Of a stretch of 64,000 nt of DNA, positions 22,395 through 34,017 are shown piece after piece. Positions within the stretch are counted from its first letter, which is position 1, and every line of letters begins with the position of its first letter. Under the pieces are notes generated by a model. The model had not been told where the DNA came from. It did no database searches and saw only the letters and a program-made list of their open reading frames with translations. Source of the stretch: Microstegium vimineum (taxonomy: Eukaryota; Streptophyta; Magnoliopsida; Poales; Poaceae); NCBI GenBank assembly GCA_022036555.1, contig CM039140.1, forward strand, positions 3,499,943-3,563,942. Direction: 5' to 3'. The position numbers were made by a program, and so were the translations under genes.

Positions 22395-24924
22395 CTAGTG
22401 GGCAACCGAGCGCGGGTAGGAGGCCGGCCATATAAATGATATATGGCAGATTTAGATGCAGTCGTAAGAGCCCTATATATCAGTCAATTACGATTGAAAC
22501 ATGAGCCTCCATTTGAACATGCTGCGTAGCTAGAAATGCAAAAGGAATAAGTATCATTTTGTTGCCAAATAGCATAGTAGCCCTTTTATTGCCTAATAAC
22601 ATAAGGAGCATGCGTCTGTATATCGTGTTACATAACAATCACCAAATAAAATAAGCCGACAAAGGTACTTGAGGAAACACACATTAGCTACAAATAGATC
22701 TTTAGTTGATCCCTTCCCAGAAGGGTTGGGTCTGTATGTCCTCTTGCATACCAGGCCCCAAATAAAGTATGCATACAAAGTTAATTGAGCAAACATATAT
22801 CATATCATTGTACATGAAATGAAAAGATTAGCAAAATTAGTTACAAATGGATCCTTAGTTCATCCCTTCCCACGTACAAAGTTACCCGAGCAAACAAATA
22901 TCATATCACTGCACATGAAACAAAAAGATTAGCGAAATTAGTTACAAACAGATCCTTAGTTGATCCCTTCCAAGAGGGGAAGATAATTTTAGCATAGTAT
23001 AAGCTTCGCCGGCACCCAAAGGAATTGCAATGTTTGGCCAAAAAAAGGAAGGTGCTGACACTTAAGGCAAAATGTGTGCAAACAGTTTCCATCCTTGGCC
23101 TACAAATGAATTAGGAAACACAGCCATGTCAGTGTTTCATCTGGCAAAAAACTATTGTTCTAATGTTATTGGCACATACATTAAGTAGGTAGTCCCAATG
23201 TTTTGACGTCAAAATTGTAATACAGAAATAAAGATGCAGTAAGAGCACATAAGGCTACAGGATGATGACAAACCACTTCACAGAAGTTGGAAAACTGGAA
23301 TAATGATGTAATAGACATAGTAAAGCCCTTGTTAATGGTTGTTGCCAAAGATGAGATAACGACAATTGGATGATCAACTAAAAAATTATTTAATAAGGGA
23401 GTATGTAGTTGTGACCAAGCTATGCATGAGCACCTGATGGTAACTGATGTAGAGATGGTGTGACGCAGTGCAACCATCTGCAAAGATCTTTTCACAAAAA
23501 AAAGGGGAATAAAGTTTATACATAGAACAATGTTGGCTTGTGGATGTGATTGGTGGCCTGACCTCTTAACCTACGAAAGAATATTGTGAGGACAAAAACA
23601 GATTGTTTGAAAAAGTATAGCCTGAACTATACTCAGGAGCACATCCTAAGGTGAGGGCAATTAAAGGATGTGGATGTAGACATGGTAAGAGTTATGAAAA
23701 CAAAACACACTAGCTGTATCCCAGTATATGTATAATAGATGAGGCGTTAGATACGAAAACATAAAGCGTCTTTTGATCTGAAGGAATCAATGTAGGACAA
23801 AAAGGCATCATTAGGATAATTTACAAATGTAATAGGGCGACAATTAACCTGTTGAAAGATGCAGTGGACTAATACAATACTGAGCAAGCATGGAAGCGAA
23901 AAAAATTAGTGAACAGGCATAAAACAGTATCCGGAAAGCATGGAAATATCCTCTTTTTACATATAGCAGGCGTACATGGTAAACATGGAAATTGATAGTT
24001 AACAGGAGGGAAGAACAAAAATTATCTGAATTAAAATCTAGAAGACTCTATAGAGTTAGTATTCACATATAACCGGATACAGGATACATATTGGATTGGC
24101 ATCTGCGGGGAAAACGAGGAAATGATTGCTGTTAACGTATAACTACATATGTAGCGGATTGGCATCTGTATATTATCAGGAAAAAGGAGTGAAAAATGAG
24201 AAAATAAAATGAGGGGACTACACGTGTACCTGCCGCGTGAGAGGGCCGTAGGTGTGGGAGTTCCTGCTGCTTGGTGTGTGAGGGCGAGGCACTGCGTAGG
24301 AAAATCTGTAAAATCAGATCAGAGTTAGGGTTAGAAAACTTTTGACCTCGCAACGAAGAAGAGAAGGGAGACAGCTGTGGGGCAAGGGGCGCCACACTGG
24401 CGCCGATGGAGGCCCGGGCGGGGCAAGCACTGCTGGGGTCAGTTCACGCGAACGCAGGAGCGGCTGGGCGAGCGAGGACGGTCGTCGGTCGCCGGCACAG
24501 AGGGCGGCGCAGGGGCGCGACGGAGGGGCCTGCGGTCGCCAAGGCCGGCGTAGAACCATACGCCCGCTGGAGGTGTCTGCAGCGGCGCGACCGCGCGAGA
24601 GGGTCGGTGATGTACGGCAGCAAGCTGAAGACGATGTCGCAAACCCAAGGCAAGCGCCGACGCAGCCGAGCACGCGAGTTTGGGGAATTTTTTTTTTCGC
24701 TTCTCTTTCTATCCTATTCTTTATCGGAGGAAGGTGGGAGTGGATGGATAAGGCTGACGCGGGTATCGGTGGCTCTAGAAACTCAGGTGCGTGGCTAGCA
24801 TCCGATAAAAGATCGAAACGATCGCACGGACTGCATCGGAGAACTGTAGATCTACAGGGATATGAGTCTGGCATGCGACATGACACTGTTGATGAACAGG
24901 AACCGTCACCGGGATTAAAGGTCT
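22395..24924 (-). mobile_element. Possible degenerate Helitron, related to the next one
   Basis: On the minus strand the right part (24925-24130) resembles the 5' region of the Helitron at 27724: both have 'cctgttcatc.acagt', a pyrimidine-rich leader, a poly(A) run, then proline-rich GC sequence and 'ctacggccct'. The left limit is proposed at CTAG (22396-22399), followed by 'tgggcaaccgagcgcgggta', a damaged version of the neighbour's terminal hairpin. The base after CTAG is A rather than the usual T, and the TC start is not seen. This is a weak call. Confidence 0.35.
22775..22972 (+). repeat. Two tandem copies of a 100-bp unit
   Basis: The unit runs from 'caaagttaattgagcaaac' through 'atcatatca.tg.acatgaaa' to 'gatccttagttgatccctt'. 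A third, more diverged partial copy is at about 22655-22725. It is non-coding. Confidence 0.75.
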
Positions 24925-24925
24925 A

Positions 24926-27724
24926 CTAGCCAGACACCCGTGCGAAAGCACGGGTAGGTACTATCAGAGTAAGAGGACAGAATGTATGATTCCTTCTGTT
25001 ATGTTGAGGTTAAAGTAAATATAGCTCACACTCTTATTTTTTTATTCCCAGTCTTGGTTTGTACATGCATGTAAGGCATTTTTACCAAACTGAAACATTA
25101 CCTAGCATCTAAACAGGTAGAGGCACAACAAACATGTAGGATGTAGCTATGAAGTAATAGGGTGAAATACAATCAATCTGTTATAGATAACATGAAGATT
25201 CATGAGTGTAATACAATACCGGGTAAACAGGAAAATACAATTTTCTAATCAACATGAGGCAAGACTAATTTTTTAATGGAAATTTCGAAGGCTCACAGAC
25301 TGACACTACACGTTGTGGTCCTGTTGGCACCTTGGTTCATCTCGATTATGCAGAATGAAATTTTTGACGTAGATGCCTATTACCAGGTGGGTGAAGCCTC
25401 TGTTCCAAATGTACATGCTGTGCTCAGAGGTACTTATCTTCAGAAATGCATTCGTGTTGAAAAAGAGGCAATCTAGAGGTAACCCAAAGAATTTTGAATC
25501 CTTGAATGAGAATGGTTGACACTATGGATTAAACCTGAAATTGCAAAAGATGCATTAGAGGTTAAATAATTATAGGTACTTGATGCTAAAGAAAATAGAG
25601 GGTGTGAGAATACGTACCCAGTTCGAGTACATGCACTGAATTGTTGGTTTGGAGGATTGTTGAGTGAGGAGTCAGAGGCAACTTTAATCAATCTTTATCC
25701 ATGGTTTTTTTTCCTTGCCATCTGAAATATGAATAGGGAAGTGACACCATTTAATCTTAGATGATCACTTTGGGTCAGCCAAAACAGCAATTGACCTTGG
25801 AAGGTAGGCTAGCTAGTGTTCCTTTCTTTTCTTGTGGCAATACATGGTTCAATTATCCAAGTAGAACTGCATCAAGGCATTTAGCTATCAAGGAATTATT
25901 GGTCTGTAAGAATAAAACCATATCTCGATACATCGAAGAGGGAAACATGTACATATAGTATCTCCAAAGCTTTTTATGAAGGTGGTGACTAAATCAAGTA
26001 GCAACAAACTACATATCGGCAGGCAAATGCATTTTTTAGATAACATGAGACAAATACAGGAGTCCAAAAGAAGGTATTGAGTAGCCTGGTTGTATTGGTT
26101 GACCAACGCCCTGGATCCCTGAGATTAGATCACTTGCCTCCTTGTGTTGGGTGAAAAAGAAAAGAACCTGCTGATTACAGAACTAAACGGGAGTTAGCAC
26201 TGAAAATACATGTAACATCATATTTTAGAAATCAATGTAGAAGAAAAGTCAGGTGGTAACATAAGAATCACCACTATAAGCACCTACGTAACGAACCTAC
26301 TGAAAGCATTGTTATCAACAATGCTCTGTTTCCGAAGGCAACAGCATGAAGCAAGCAATCAATCCAACAAAGATTGGCAGCCAAATCACCTCACCATAAA
26401 GATAACATGCTATTCAATAATAGAGGTAGGGAATTCGAGATACCAGCATAGTAATTATGTCCAAGATATGAATTTCTCTGGAGGAATCAAGAAACTGTGA
26501 GAATATAATTACACAATGATTATGTACATGTAAACGATCCTTGTTTTTGTAGCATATATGCGTATACCCATAAAGGGTTTTTTTCCCAGTAGAAAGCATA
26601 TGAAGGTACTCATGAACAAAGAACAGTACCTGATGTAGTGATTCATACATTCGCAAAGGAGATCTTAAGAAACTATCCCTGCACGTCGAACACACCAAAG
26701 AATACATATGGCCAAAAAAAACTGGCAATGGATGCGATACAAAATCAAATGCATGTAGCAGCAAAGAAACAGCAAGCTAAATAACCATCATTGGTCAGAA
26801 TCATGTATGGTCTACATTTGGGCCTGCTGTGTGGCAAAAAAAGGATTAGGATCTTGAGAGAATGGAAATCGACTCAGGCAGCAGCAAACTCCATGATGGC
26901 AGTCGTCGCGCTGGATCTGATACAGGGAAATGCATTTTTTAGGTAACAGAAGGCAAACACATAAAACATGAGACAAAGATTAGAAGATTCTATGTACTTA
27001 ATTGATATTGATATTTACATGCATATATATACCTGATTCACATCTGCATATCTTCTGCAAAATTGAGGAAATAAAAAAAGAAAATGTCGACCATACCTCT
27101 GTTTGACACCGGAGGGGGACGATGTTGGTCCTGCTACCGCGCAACCGACAGGGCCGTAGGCGCGGTGGGTGCTGCTGTGGGGGATGCGCGAGGGTGAGGT
27201 GCCGGCGAAGGTGATGGTTGTAGGCAGGAAGACGAGGGTGAGGAGCCAGAGAAGGAGGTGACGCAGGCAGGGCGGAGGTACAGAGGGCGCATCGCGTCGG
27301 CGCCGGAGAGTGCAGGCCCCGAGGGTGCGGACTCCGTCGGCGAGGCGAGCTGGATCAGTGTTGCTGTGGTCCGTGCTGCGGGGGTGCGCCAGGGTGAGTT
27401 GCCGGGGGAAGATGGCCGGAGGCCAGGCGGCATTGCGGGGGCGGGGGGCGGTACGGCGCCGGCACGCGAGGCGGACACCATTTTTTTTTTCTGCGGCCTG
27501 CCGTCGGTGGGGACTGGGGAAAGGACAAGGGCTAGAGGAGGAAGGAGGAGCCGTGCCACCTGGGCTGAGGTTGTGGCGGGCATCCGTATGTAGGAAGGAT
27601 CGAACGGTCAGAGGTGTGTTACTGTAGATGAACAGGAAACTGAGTCTAAGAAACGGAAGGGTACTGTTGATCAAGAGTGCAATCACTAAAAATAAAGGAA
27701 TTTATAGATATAGATAGATATAGA
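24926..27724 (-). mobile_element. Non-autonomous Helitron, 2.8 kb
   Basis: Read on the minus strand it starts TCTATATCTATC at 27724 after an A, and ends CTAG at 24926 before a T, the A/T insertion rule of Helitrons. Six bases before CTAG is a perfect 8-bp stem (acccgtgc / gcacgggt) with a 4-base loop (24936-24955), the terminal hairpin. No Rep/helicase frame is present, so it would depend on a partner. The 5' part (27600-27130) is GC-rich and may be captured sequence, but I recognise no gene in it. There is no target duplication, as expected. Confidence 0.7.
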
Positions 27725-27732
27725 TACCCATG

Positions 27733-27900
27733 TTTTAAATAGCGAGCTAAGACCAAAGTGTTTAGCATTTTATAAACTGTAATTAGCGAATTTTAGCGGT
27801 AAAATAGCGGTAAAATTATGCATGAACGTAAATAGCAGCATAATTTTTTTTAAGCTATTTCGGACTATAGCAACAAAAATAGCGGGCTATTTTTTTCCTT
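27733..27900. mobile_element. MITE with 'aaatagcg.gcta' terminal inverted repeats
   Basis: The left end 'aaatagcgagcta' pairs with right end 'tagcgggctattt'. The body has repeated 'agcggtaaaatagcg'. This is a common grass hAT-like MITE type. The target duplication is not clear. Confidence 0.5.
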
Positions 27901-29569
27901 AATAGATAGATAAAAATGTTAAATGAAAGTTAACCTAATAGTTCTTGCCAGGTTTAAAAGTTTATTTGTATGTATTTAACAATCTAATTATTTGTGTGAG
28001 CACGCTCTTGGGTTGTCGGGCTGGTGTGCACGGTCATCCTGCATCGCTGCTCGACGTGCTCGACGTCGCGCGGTCAGCCATGTCTCGCATGGCTACCCCA
28101 CTCTGCTTGTTGCCTGTGCCGCTGCTTCGTGTTGCCACTGCCCCCGACCGAGTGCGCGGGCGTGTGTTTAATTTTCTGCGTCGTCGTCGTTTCGTCGTCG
28201 CTTCATCGTCGCGTCCACCCTATGTCTAGCCTGGCTGTTGTTGCCGTCGTCTCGCTTTGTTGGTGTTGTGCGGGCATGGCTCTCTAGTGGCTTTAATGAG
28301 AGCGTGTGCAAGTGTACTCCTAGCATCTAGTAAGTCAGAGCAGGACTTGCACCTCGTCATGCATGCGCATGTCTTGCCATTAATGCTAATTAGGTGCTAG
28401 TCATTCTTCGCTCTTGTTCCCTTGTCCTCTTGTTGTTCATGGTGGCAGGTGGTGTATGGAGACATCTTCATTATGGCAAGTCAGTCTACACTCACGTCAG
28501 GGTCTTTTTTCACCCTGTGTTTCACCAATCCATAGTTGCAACACTGCTAGAAGCAAAGACTTAAGAAGCTTGGCAGCCCACCAGAGCCACGTACAACCTT
28601 GACCGAGTAACCCAGCTTCGTTTGGAATTTCATGTGTAACTGGTCTGCAATAGCTCTCGTTGTCACGTGTATAGGCTGTCGGTCCAAGTTTAGAGATAAA
28701 TTTGCTAGCAGCGTTAGCTTGCCTAAGGCCTTATAGCAGCTGTCATAAGGCCTTATAGCAGCTGTGTACGCAGCAGAGCATTGCAGAGCTGCTCAGTTGC
28801 GCATGGTCAGCATGCTCGGAATATATCGGGCCTAACCAAATCTCCACCAGGTTGGCAGTAAATCCCTGATATTCATAAGTTAATTAGTTCTCCGGTCTTA
28901 TTAGTTTGAACTGGTTTTGTTAATTAGTATAAAATCAGTCTAGTGTCTGAGGGTTGTGATATAAATTTTGTAGAGTCCCAAAAATAGATATCTATTTCAT
29001 GGTAAGATTCGTTTGTATTTCGGTGTTGTTGGTGAGACTGATCAATTATTATGCTTAGTATATTTAGATTATTTTTGTGTAAGAATTCTAGTGCTGGTCG
29101 AAAAGTAATTAATTTATCGTGTAATAGTTGCTAGCTGTTTTAATGAAAGTGATGTTTATCTTAATATTTTGGTCATTAGAGCTAGCTTAGTAGTTCGTAA
29201 GCATGTTCTAATTCAAAGTTGTGGTTATATCTTTATTAATTGTTGCATCATCATCATTGCATGCATATAGTGAACGAGCCATTAGAGATGGTGACTTTCG
29301 ACGAGCAGGAGTACGACGAGGTTGTCGAGGAGTACAAGGAGGAGATCCTCGTGCAGGAGGACGCCCCGGAGCCACCAGTCACTGACTTTGCTGACACCGT
29401 GCCCGTTGAAGGCAAGTCTCGATGCATAACTCTATTTTTATATTCACTAATATATAATTATATATACGTTGTGCATTTACGTTCAGGAGTTCTATGAAAA
29501 TCACATGCATAAATATATCTATCCTATGAGTCGTACTAGTACAGGTCCGAGTAGCTGCTATGCTTAGGC
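27901..29569 (+). other. Middle of the long LTR; short acidic open frame at 29270-29412
   Basis: It is mostly non-coding. 28724-28743 and 28746-28765 are identical 20-bp repeats 'taaggccttatagcagctgt'. At 29270-29412 a frame reads VNEPLEMVTFDEQEYDEVV and continues as an acidic peptide until 'gaag|gcaagt'. The protein is not recognised. It could be a peptide-like part of the LTR family or a captured exon. Confidence 0.3.
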
Positions 29570-30107
29570 TATCGGTAGCGTGAGTGACCTGTCGTTGCTC
29601 ACACTAGGTAAATAATATTACTCTCATGGAGGAGGGTGAAAAATAAAATGGTGACCGAGCAGGGATGAGGTTTGGTTATTGGTGGGTGTGGCGAGTTGAG
29701 TCCCGAGGCCAACGGGGCTTAATTGGGTTACATTGTTTTCCTGTCTGTGTCGATTAGGAACCGTCCGTTGATGTGGATGGTAGTCAGGTCACAGACTTAT
29801 TATCCTGAGCACATACTTGCTTATGGGAGTGGGAAGGTTTGTTACTCTCTTGTCTTGCGTTCCGGCTCTACCTGGACCGACTGTTACCGATGGTTTTTGG
29901 GTGGAGGTCTAAGCACTGCACTGAGTCCGGGACTCAGGTGCGGGGGCTTAGAGTCCCAGTTTGGATGGGGACCTGGACCCCTGGACAGGAGAGTAGTAGG
30001 TTGGTCTTGTCTGTGCCCGAGGTGGAGATGAGGCGTGTGTTTTGGGGTACCCAGCTGGGCTACATTGATTCGCGAATCGCCGCGCTATGCGATACGACTT
30101 GACTATG

Positions 30108-31899
30108 TGAGAGTCCCCATGTGTTTGGTTTTGAGTAATTGATGAAACCTATATAAGTACTAACCTTGATCTCTAAGTGTGAATCATAAGATAGGTTGGT
30201 ACATGCCATGTGATGGAGCTAATGGATCAAAGGTGATGATTGCAAGGCTCTAGCATGGTGGAGGTGAAGTGCAAAGGAAAATGGAAAAATGATTCAAGGC
30301 AAAGGTGAAATAGGAACCCATTTTCGGTTTGGTGATCAAGACACTATAGAGGGTGTGATCACATTTAAGATAGATAGCCGTACTATCAATGAGGGAGCTC
30401 TCGTATTTGATTGCGGTTATCATGTGTCACTAGGTTCATTGCATTGCATATAAAATCAATTGAACTAGTGAAACAACCAACTAATTCCAAGATAAATGTG
30501 AACTAAAAACTAACACACGTGCACAAGTGTTGAGATCACTTAGTGTTAGCCCTTGGAAGCTTGGAGAAGTTGGTGAAGTGTTTGGGCAGCAAGAAAGAAC
30601 TTCGGATAGAGGTTCAGACGCTAGGGTAAGGCTTGTCCGGACCATTGTGTGCGTTCGGAGGCATACCCTAGGTGGCTCAGCTGTGAAGGGGAGTCCGGAC
30701 GCTAGACTCTGGACGCGTGTCCGGAGCCGAGTTGCTCTCTGTTGCTCTCTGGAGAAGGAGTCCGGACAGCGGCTCCGGACCCGCGTCCGAAGGTGGTGGT
30801 GCTCTCGGGTGTTTTCGGGCGCTATGGAAAATATTTCCGAGCGCTCGAAGTGTCGAGTCCGGACACTTGCTACAGGAGCGTCCGGAGGCACGTGGCAGGC
30901 AGAGGCGCGCGCGGGAAAGAAGTCGTTTGAACGGGAGCTGACCGGACGCGCGGCCATTGGTCCGGACGACGCGTTGCGCGCGTCCGGAGGTCGCGTCCGG
31001 AGGCTCTAGCAGAGCCGTTGTCTCTCGGCTGGTGGGGTGTCCGGACGCTGTTGATGGTCCGGACCTCCCACTGTTGCTAGCGTCCGGAGTGGGCGCAGAA
31101 AGCGTTTTTCAGGGGGTAAACGGCTAGTGTTTGAGTGTGGGCTATATAAGGTGGTATGACCGGCCCTTGGGGCATGCTCTTGCACCTTTTCATCACTCAC
31201 ACACTAGTGCTCATTTGTGAGAGCCTCCACCACTCATCTCTTGATACACTTGACATTTTCATGAGAGATTGAGTGAACCAAGTGCATTGCTTGATTGATT
31301 GCATACTAGTGGCACTTGGTGATCGTTGTCGTCGCGTGAGTTCTTGTTATTCTTGGAGATTGTCATCTCCTAGATGGCTTGGAGCGACGAGGATCGTTGA
31401 GCGGAGGAAGGTGATTGTCTCCGGCTCTGATCGGTGGATTGTGAGGGGTTCTTGAACCTTCCCCGTGGGAGTTCGCAAAAGGTATCTTTAGTGGATTGCT
31501 CGTAGCTTGTGGATCCCTATCTTGTGTTGGTTTTGCGGCACCCGGTGATGGGTTTGGCGTGTGATGCCAATTAGCGCATAAACCTCCAAGTAGGTGAATC
31601 GCTACAACGAGAAGTAGTTTGTTGGCAAACAAGTGAACTTCGGTAAAAAATATTGTGTCTCATTGTTTCTCTACCGAGGATTCTCATTGACTATCTATTG
31701 ATTGATTGGTATTCTCTCCGTGGCGGTATAACCCTCCTATCTCTTGCTAGTGACTAGAATTGGTAGGTGGCTTGTCGGCCCTTAGAGCTAGTGCAAACTT
31801 GCTTACGCCGTGTTTTATTCTAACAAGTTTGCCTAAGTGTTGTTGTAGAAAATTTTAATAGGCTATTCAACCTTCCTCTAGCCATATCTAGACCTTTCA
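30108..31899 (+). mobile_element. Solo LTR of a Sirevirus-type (Ty1/copia) element, 1792 bp
   Basis: It starts TGAGAGTCCCC and ends AGACCTTTCA, flanked by a perfect 5-bp duplication CTATG (30103-30107 and 31900-31904). The inside has 'gtgtttggttttgagtaat', many 'gtccgga' words (30600-31090), a TATA box at 31141-31150 (gctatataag) and 'ctattcaacc...ctctagcc' near the end, the pattern of grass Sirevirus LTRs. No primer-binding site or coding region follows, so it is a solo LTR. Confidence 0.8.
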
Positions 31900-32544
31900 C
31901 TATGGTCTAGCATCATAGTAAGAACTGGAACAAGAAAGATGATAAAATGGTTCTGATTGCTTATCACATGCTTGAACGTAGAACATGTGCTTACCTAGAA
32001 TTGTTGGTTAATGAACTAAAATTGACTGCTAACAAAATAAAAAATAAGGTTACACTCTTAGTAATGCTTTCGGCAAACTCTTTAAACCAGCAATCCATAC
32101 AACCCTGCATACCATTGAGAGTCGGGAAAATATTTCCAATAGCCGGTTAAGTCTTACGAGTACATTGTATACTTAGGGTTTATTTTACCCTTGTTGCAGG
32201 TGCAGCTTAAGGAATTATCCCTTGTGTGGAGGATTCTTCTGGTGGGCACAGACGGATCCTTGTATCATTTCCGCTAGATGTTCATTTAAATTCCGCTATT
32301 TATTTCTGCACTCAGAACTCTGGATTGTAATAAATAAATTTCGAGACTCTGTATTGTATGAAATGGACTAAGTATGTAAGTTTTGTACTCATTATTGGAT
32401 CCTGGATGGAAACGTGGATTTTCGAGTTCTCTCGTTGGGTGCGCTCGACGGAACTGGTCTAGTTAGTGCGCTCTCTTGGGTACTTAGTGTCTAATGGAAG
32501 GCAAGTACTCCGGTGAGTTCATTAATTTAGGTTGTTTTGCCACA
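31900..32544 (+). other. 3' end of the long LTR
   Basis: AT-rich non-coding sequence ends 'ttttgccaca'. Words such as 'cttgttgcaggtg' and 'ctctcgttgggtgcgctcg' followed by 'acgg' are recalled from a dispersed grass LTR family. There is no coding frame. Confidence 0.5.
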
Positions 32545-32549
32545 GGGAG

Positions 32550-33592
32550 GGAGGGAGAGGAGGGAAGAGTGCTTGCCGCTGCCACCGGATGCACGCCCTC
32601 GCCGGAGTTGGGGAGCAGGTCACAGGGGAGAGGGTGGGAGGGAGGGAGAGGAGAGAGGAGCCGCGGCCACGGCCATGGAGGCACGCACGTGGAAGATGAG
32701 GAGTATGCGGGTGCGGGGGATGGAGTCGTGCGTGCACTCGGACTAAAATATGGATGGCCATAATGAAGTCTTTACCTTTTTAAAATAAGAATGGTGCAGA
32801 ATTAAGAGTAACTTCAAAAGTCACCTTATATCCCATAGAGGGAAAAACATTGAACAAACTTTTTAATTAAATCTCTAAATTTAACGTTCACTATTCTAGA
32901 TTTCTAGTTAGACAAAGATAGAGTGTGAGATTGATTTTCTAGAGTGCATACAAGATATAGAGAATTTATTAAAGGCAGAAATATATGCAGAGTGATTTTT
33001 GTTCAAATGACTCTCCAAGTTATGACTTAGATCTTATGTTGAATCTAATGACTAAATTTTAGACCACTTTAGCTCTTAAGATTCTAAACTTTAGATCACA
33101 CAAGTGAGTGAAAGTGGTCTAAAATTTTAGTCTTTAGGTAACTAAATTTTACACCATAAGATCTAAAATATTTGTTTAAAATATGAGTTTTAAAAATACT
33201 CTCCAAGATACTAGCTAGTCTCCAAGACACGATCTATCTATACTATAATACTAATGTTTTTTTTATATATTTGATGAAAGTTAAGTATGTTTGATTTCAA
33301 GATAAGAACTATATTTAGGGCATGTTTGACATACATGGCTAATTGGTTAATAACTAGTTGAATATTTGTCGGAGCAATTAATCCATATACTAGTCCTTCT
33401 TTTAAATATAATAAAGCAACTTCAACAGTGTATTTGTGGATCCATTTATAGTTATTGCGCTTTAAAGTTGTCAGATACCTAATTTAACGGTAAACTTTCA
33501 AAAATAATCAACAACCATATGAGAAGAAGTCCATCAAAGATAAACCGCCACGGCCCATAGGCCCATGGGGGGAGGGGTGCCTAAGTGTTCGC
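32550..33592. other. Intergenic segment with a foldback MITE at 33012-33205
   Basis: 'actaaattttagaccactt' (33047-33065) is the inverted complement of 'aagtggtctaaaattttagt' (33113-33132). An outer pair ('gacttagatcttatg' and 'cataagatctaaaat') extends the hairpin to about 33025-33170. This is a MITE-type foldback. The remainder shows no gene. Confidence 0.6.
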
Positions 33593-33917
33593 ATGGAGTC
33601 CCTCGGATATGCGGGCATTCCGAGGGAGGTCGCCGAGCACTCCTTGGACATCCGAGCCGGGTCCAAACCGGTGAAGCAACGGCTGCGCCGCTTCGACGAG
33701 GAAAAGCGCAGAATCATCGGGGAGGAGGTCGACAAGCTTTTGAAGGCCGGATTCATCAAGGAGGTACATCATCCCGAGTGGTTAGCAAATCCCGTACTTG
33801 TCAAGAAAAAGAATGGAAAGGATAGGATGTGCGTAGACTACACTAGTTTAAATAAAGCATGTCCCAAGGTTCCTTTTCCATTACCACGTATCGATCAAAT
33901 AGTAGATTCCACTGCGG
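33593..33917 (+). pseudogene. Gypsy reverse transcriptase, N-terminal fragment cut by an assembly gap
   Basis: The frame contains GIPREVAEHSLDIRAGSKP, LLKAGFIKEVHHPEWLANP, VLVKKKNGKDRMCVDYT and PFPLPRIDQIVDSTA, the start of a Ty3/gypsy RT domain upstream of the YxDD active site. It runs into the N block at 33918. What follows the gap (34018 on) is not RT, so the element is either truncated or collapsed in assembly. No protease or gag is seen upstream. Confidence 0.85.
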
Positions 33918-34017
33918 NNNNNNNNNNNNNNNNNNNNNNNNNNNNNNNNNNNNNNNNNNNNNNNNNNNNNNNNNNNNNNNNNNNNNNNNNNNNNNNNNNN
34001 NNNNNNNNNNNNNNNNN
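33918..34017. other. Assembly gap (100 N)
   Basis: Exactly 100 N, the usual placeholder for a gap of unknown size. Sequence on the two sides belongs to different things, so order and distance across it should not be trusted. Confidence 0.99.

Larger units (their letters stand above)
22275..32544 (+). mobile_element. Nested composite: long solo LTR interrupted by Helitron(s), MITE and Sirevirus LTR
   Basis: The left end is TGTAACACCC at 22275 and the right end TTGCCACA at 32544. Both are flanked by the direct repeat GGGAG (22270-22274 and 32545-32549), the 5-bp target duplication expected of an LTR element. After removing the Helitron at 24926-27724, the possible one at 22395-24924, the MITE near 27733-27900 and the Sirevirus LTR plus duplication (30108-31904), about 3 kb remains. 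It has no gag or pol, so a solo LTR fits. The 3' third (31905-32544) runs continuously with 29570-30107 once the Sirevirus LTR is removed. The superfamily of the long LTR is not certain; probably gypsy. Confidence 0.65.

Noticed and set aside
24132..24929. Protein-coding gene from the 190-195 codon frames
   Set aside because: Both strands are open with arginine/proline-rich products; the region resembles the 5' part of a Helitron instead.
32494..32763. Small gene with Met start (89 codons)
   Set aside because: The frame crosses the end of the long LTR at 32544 and is Gly/Arg-rich; no support on either side.
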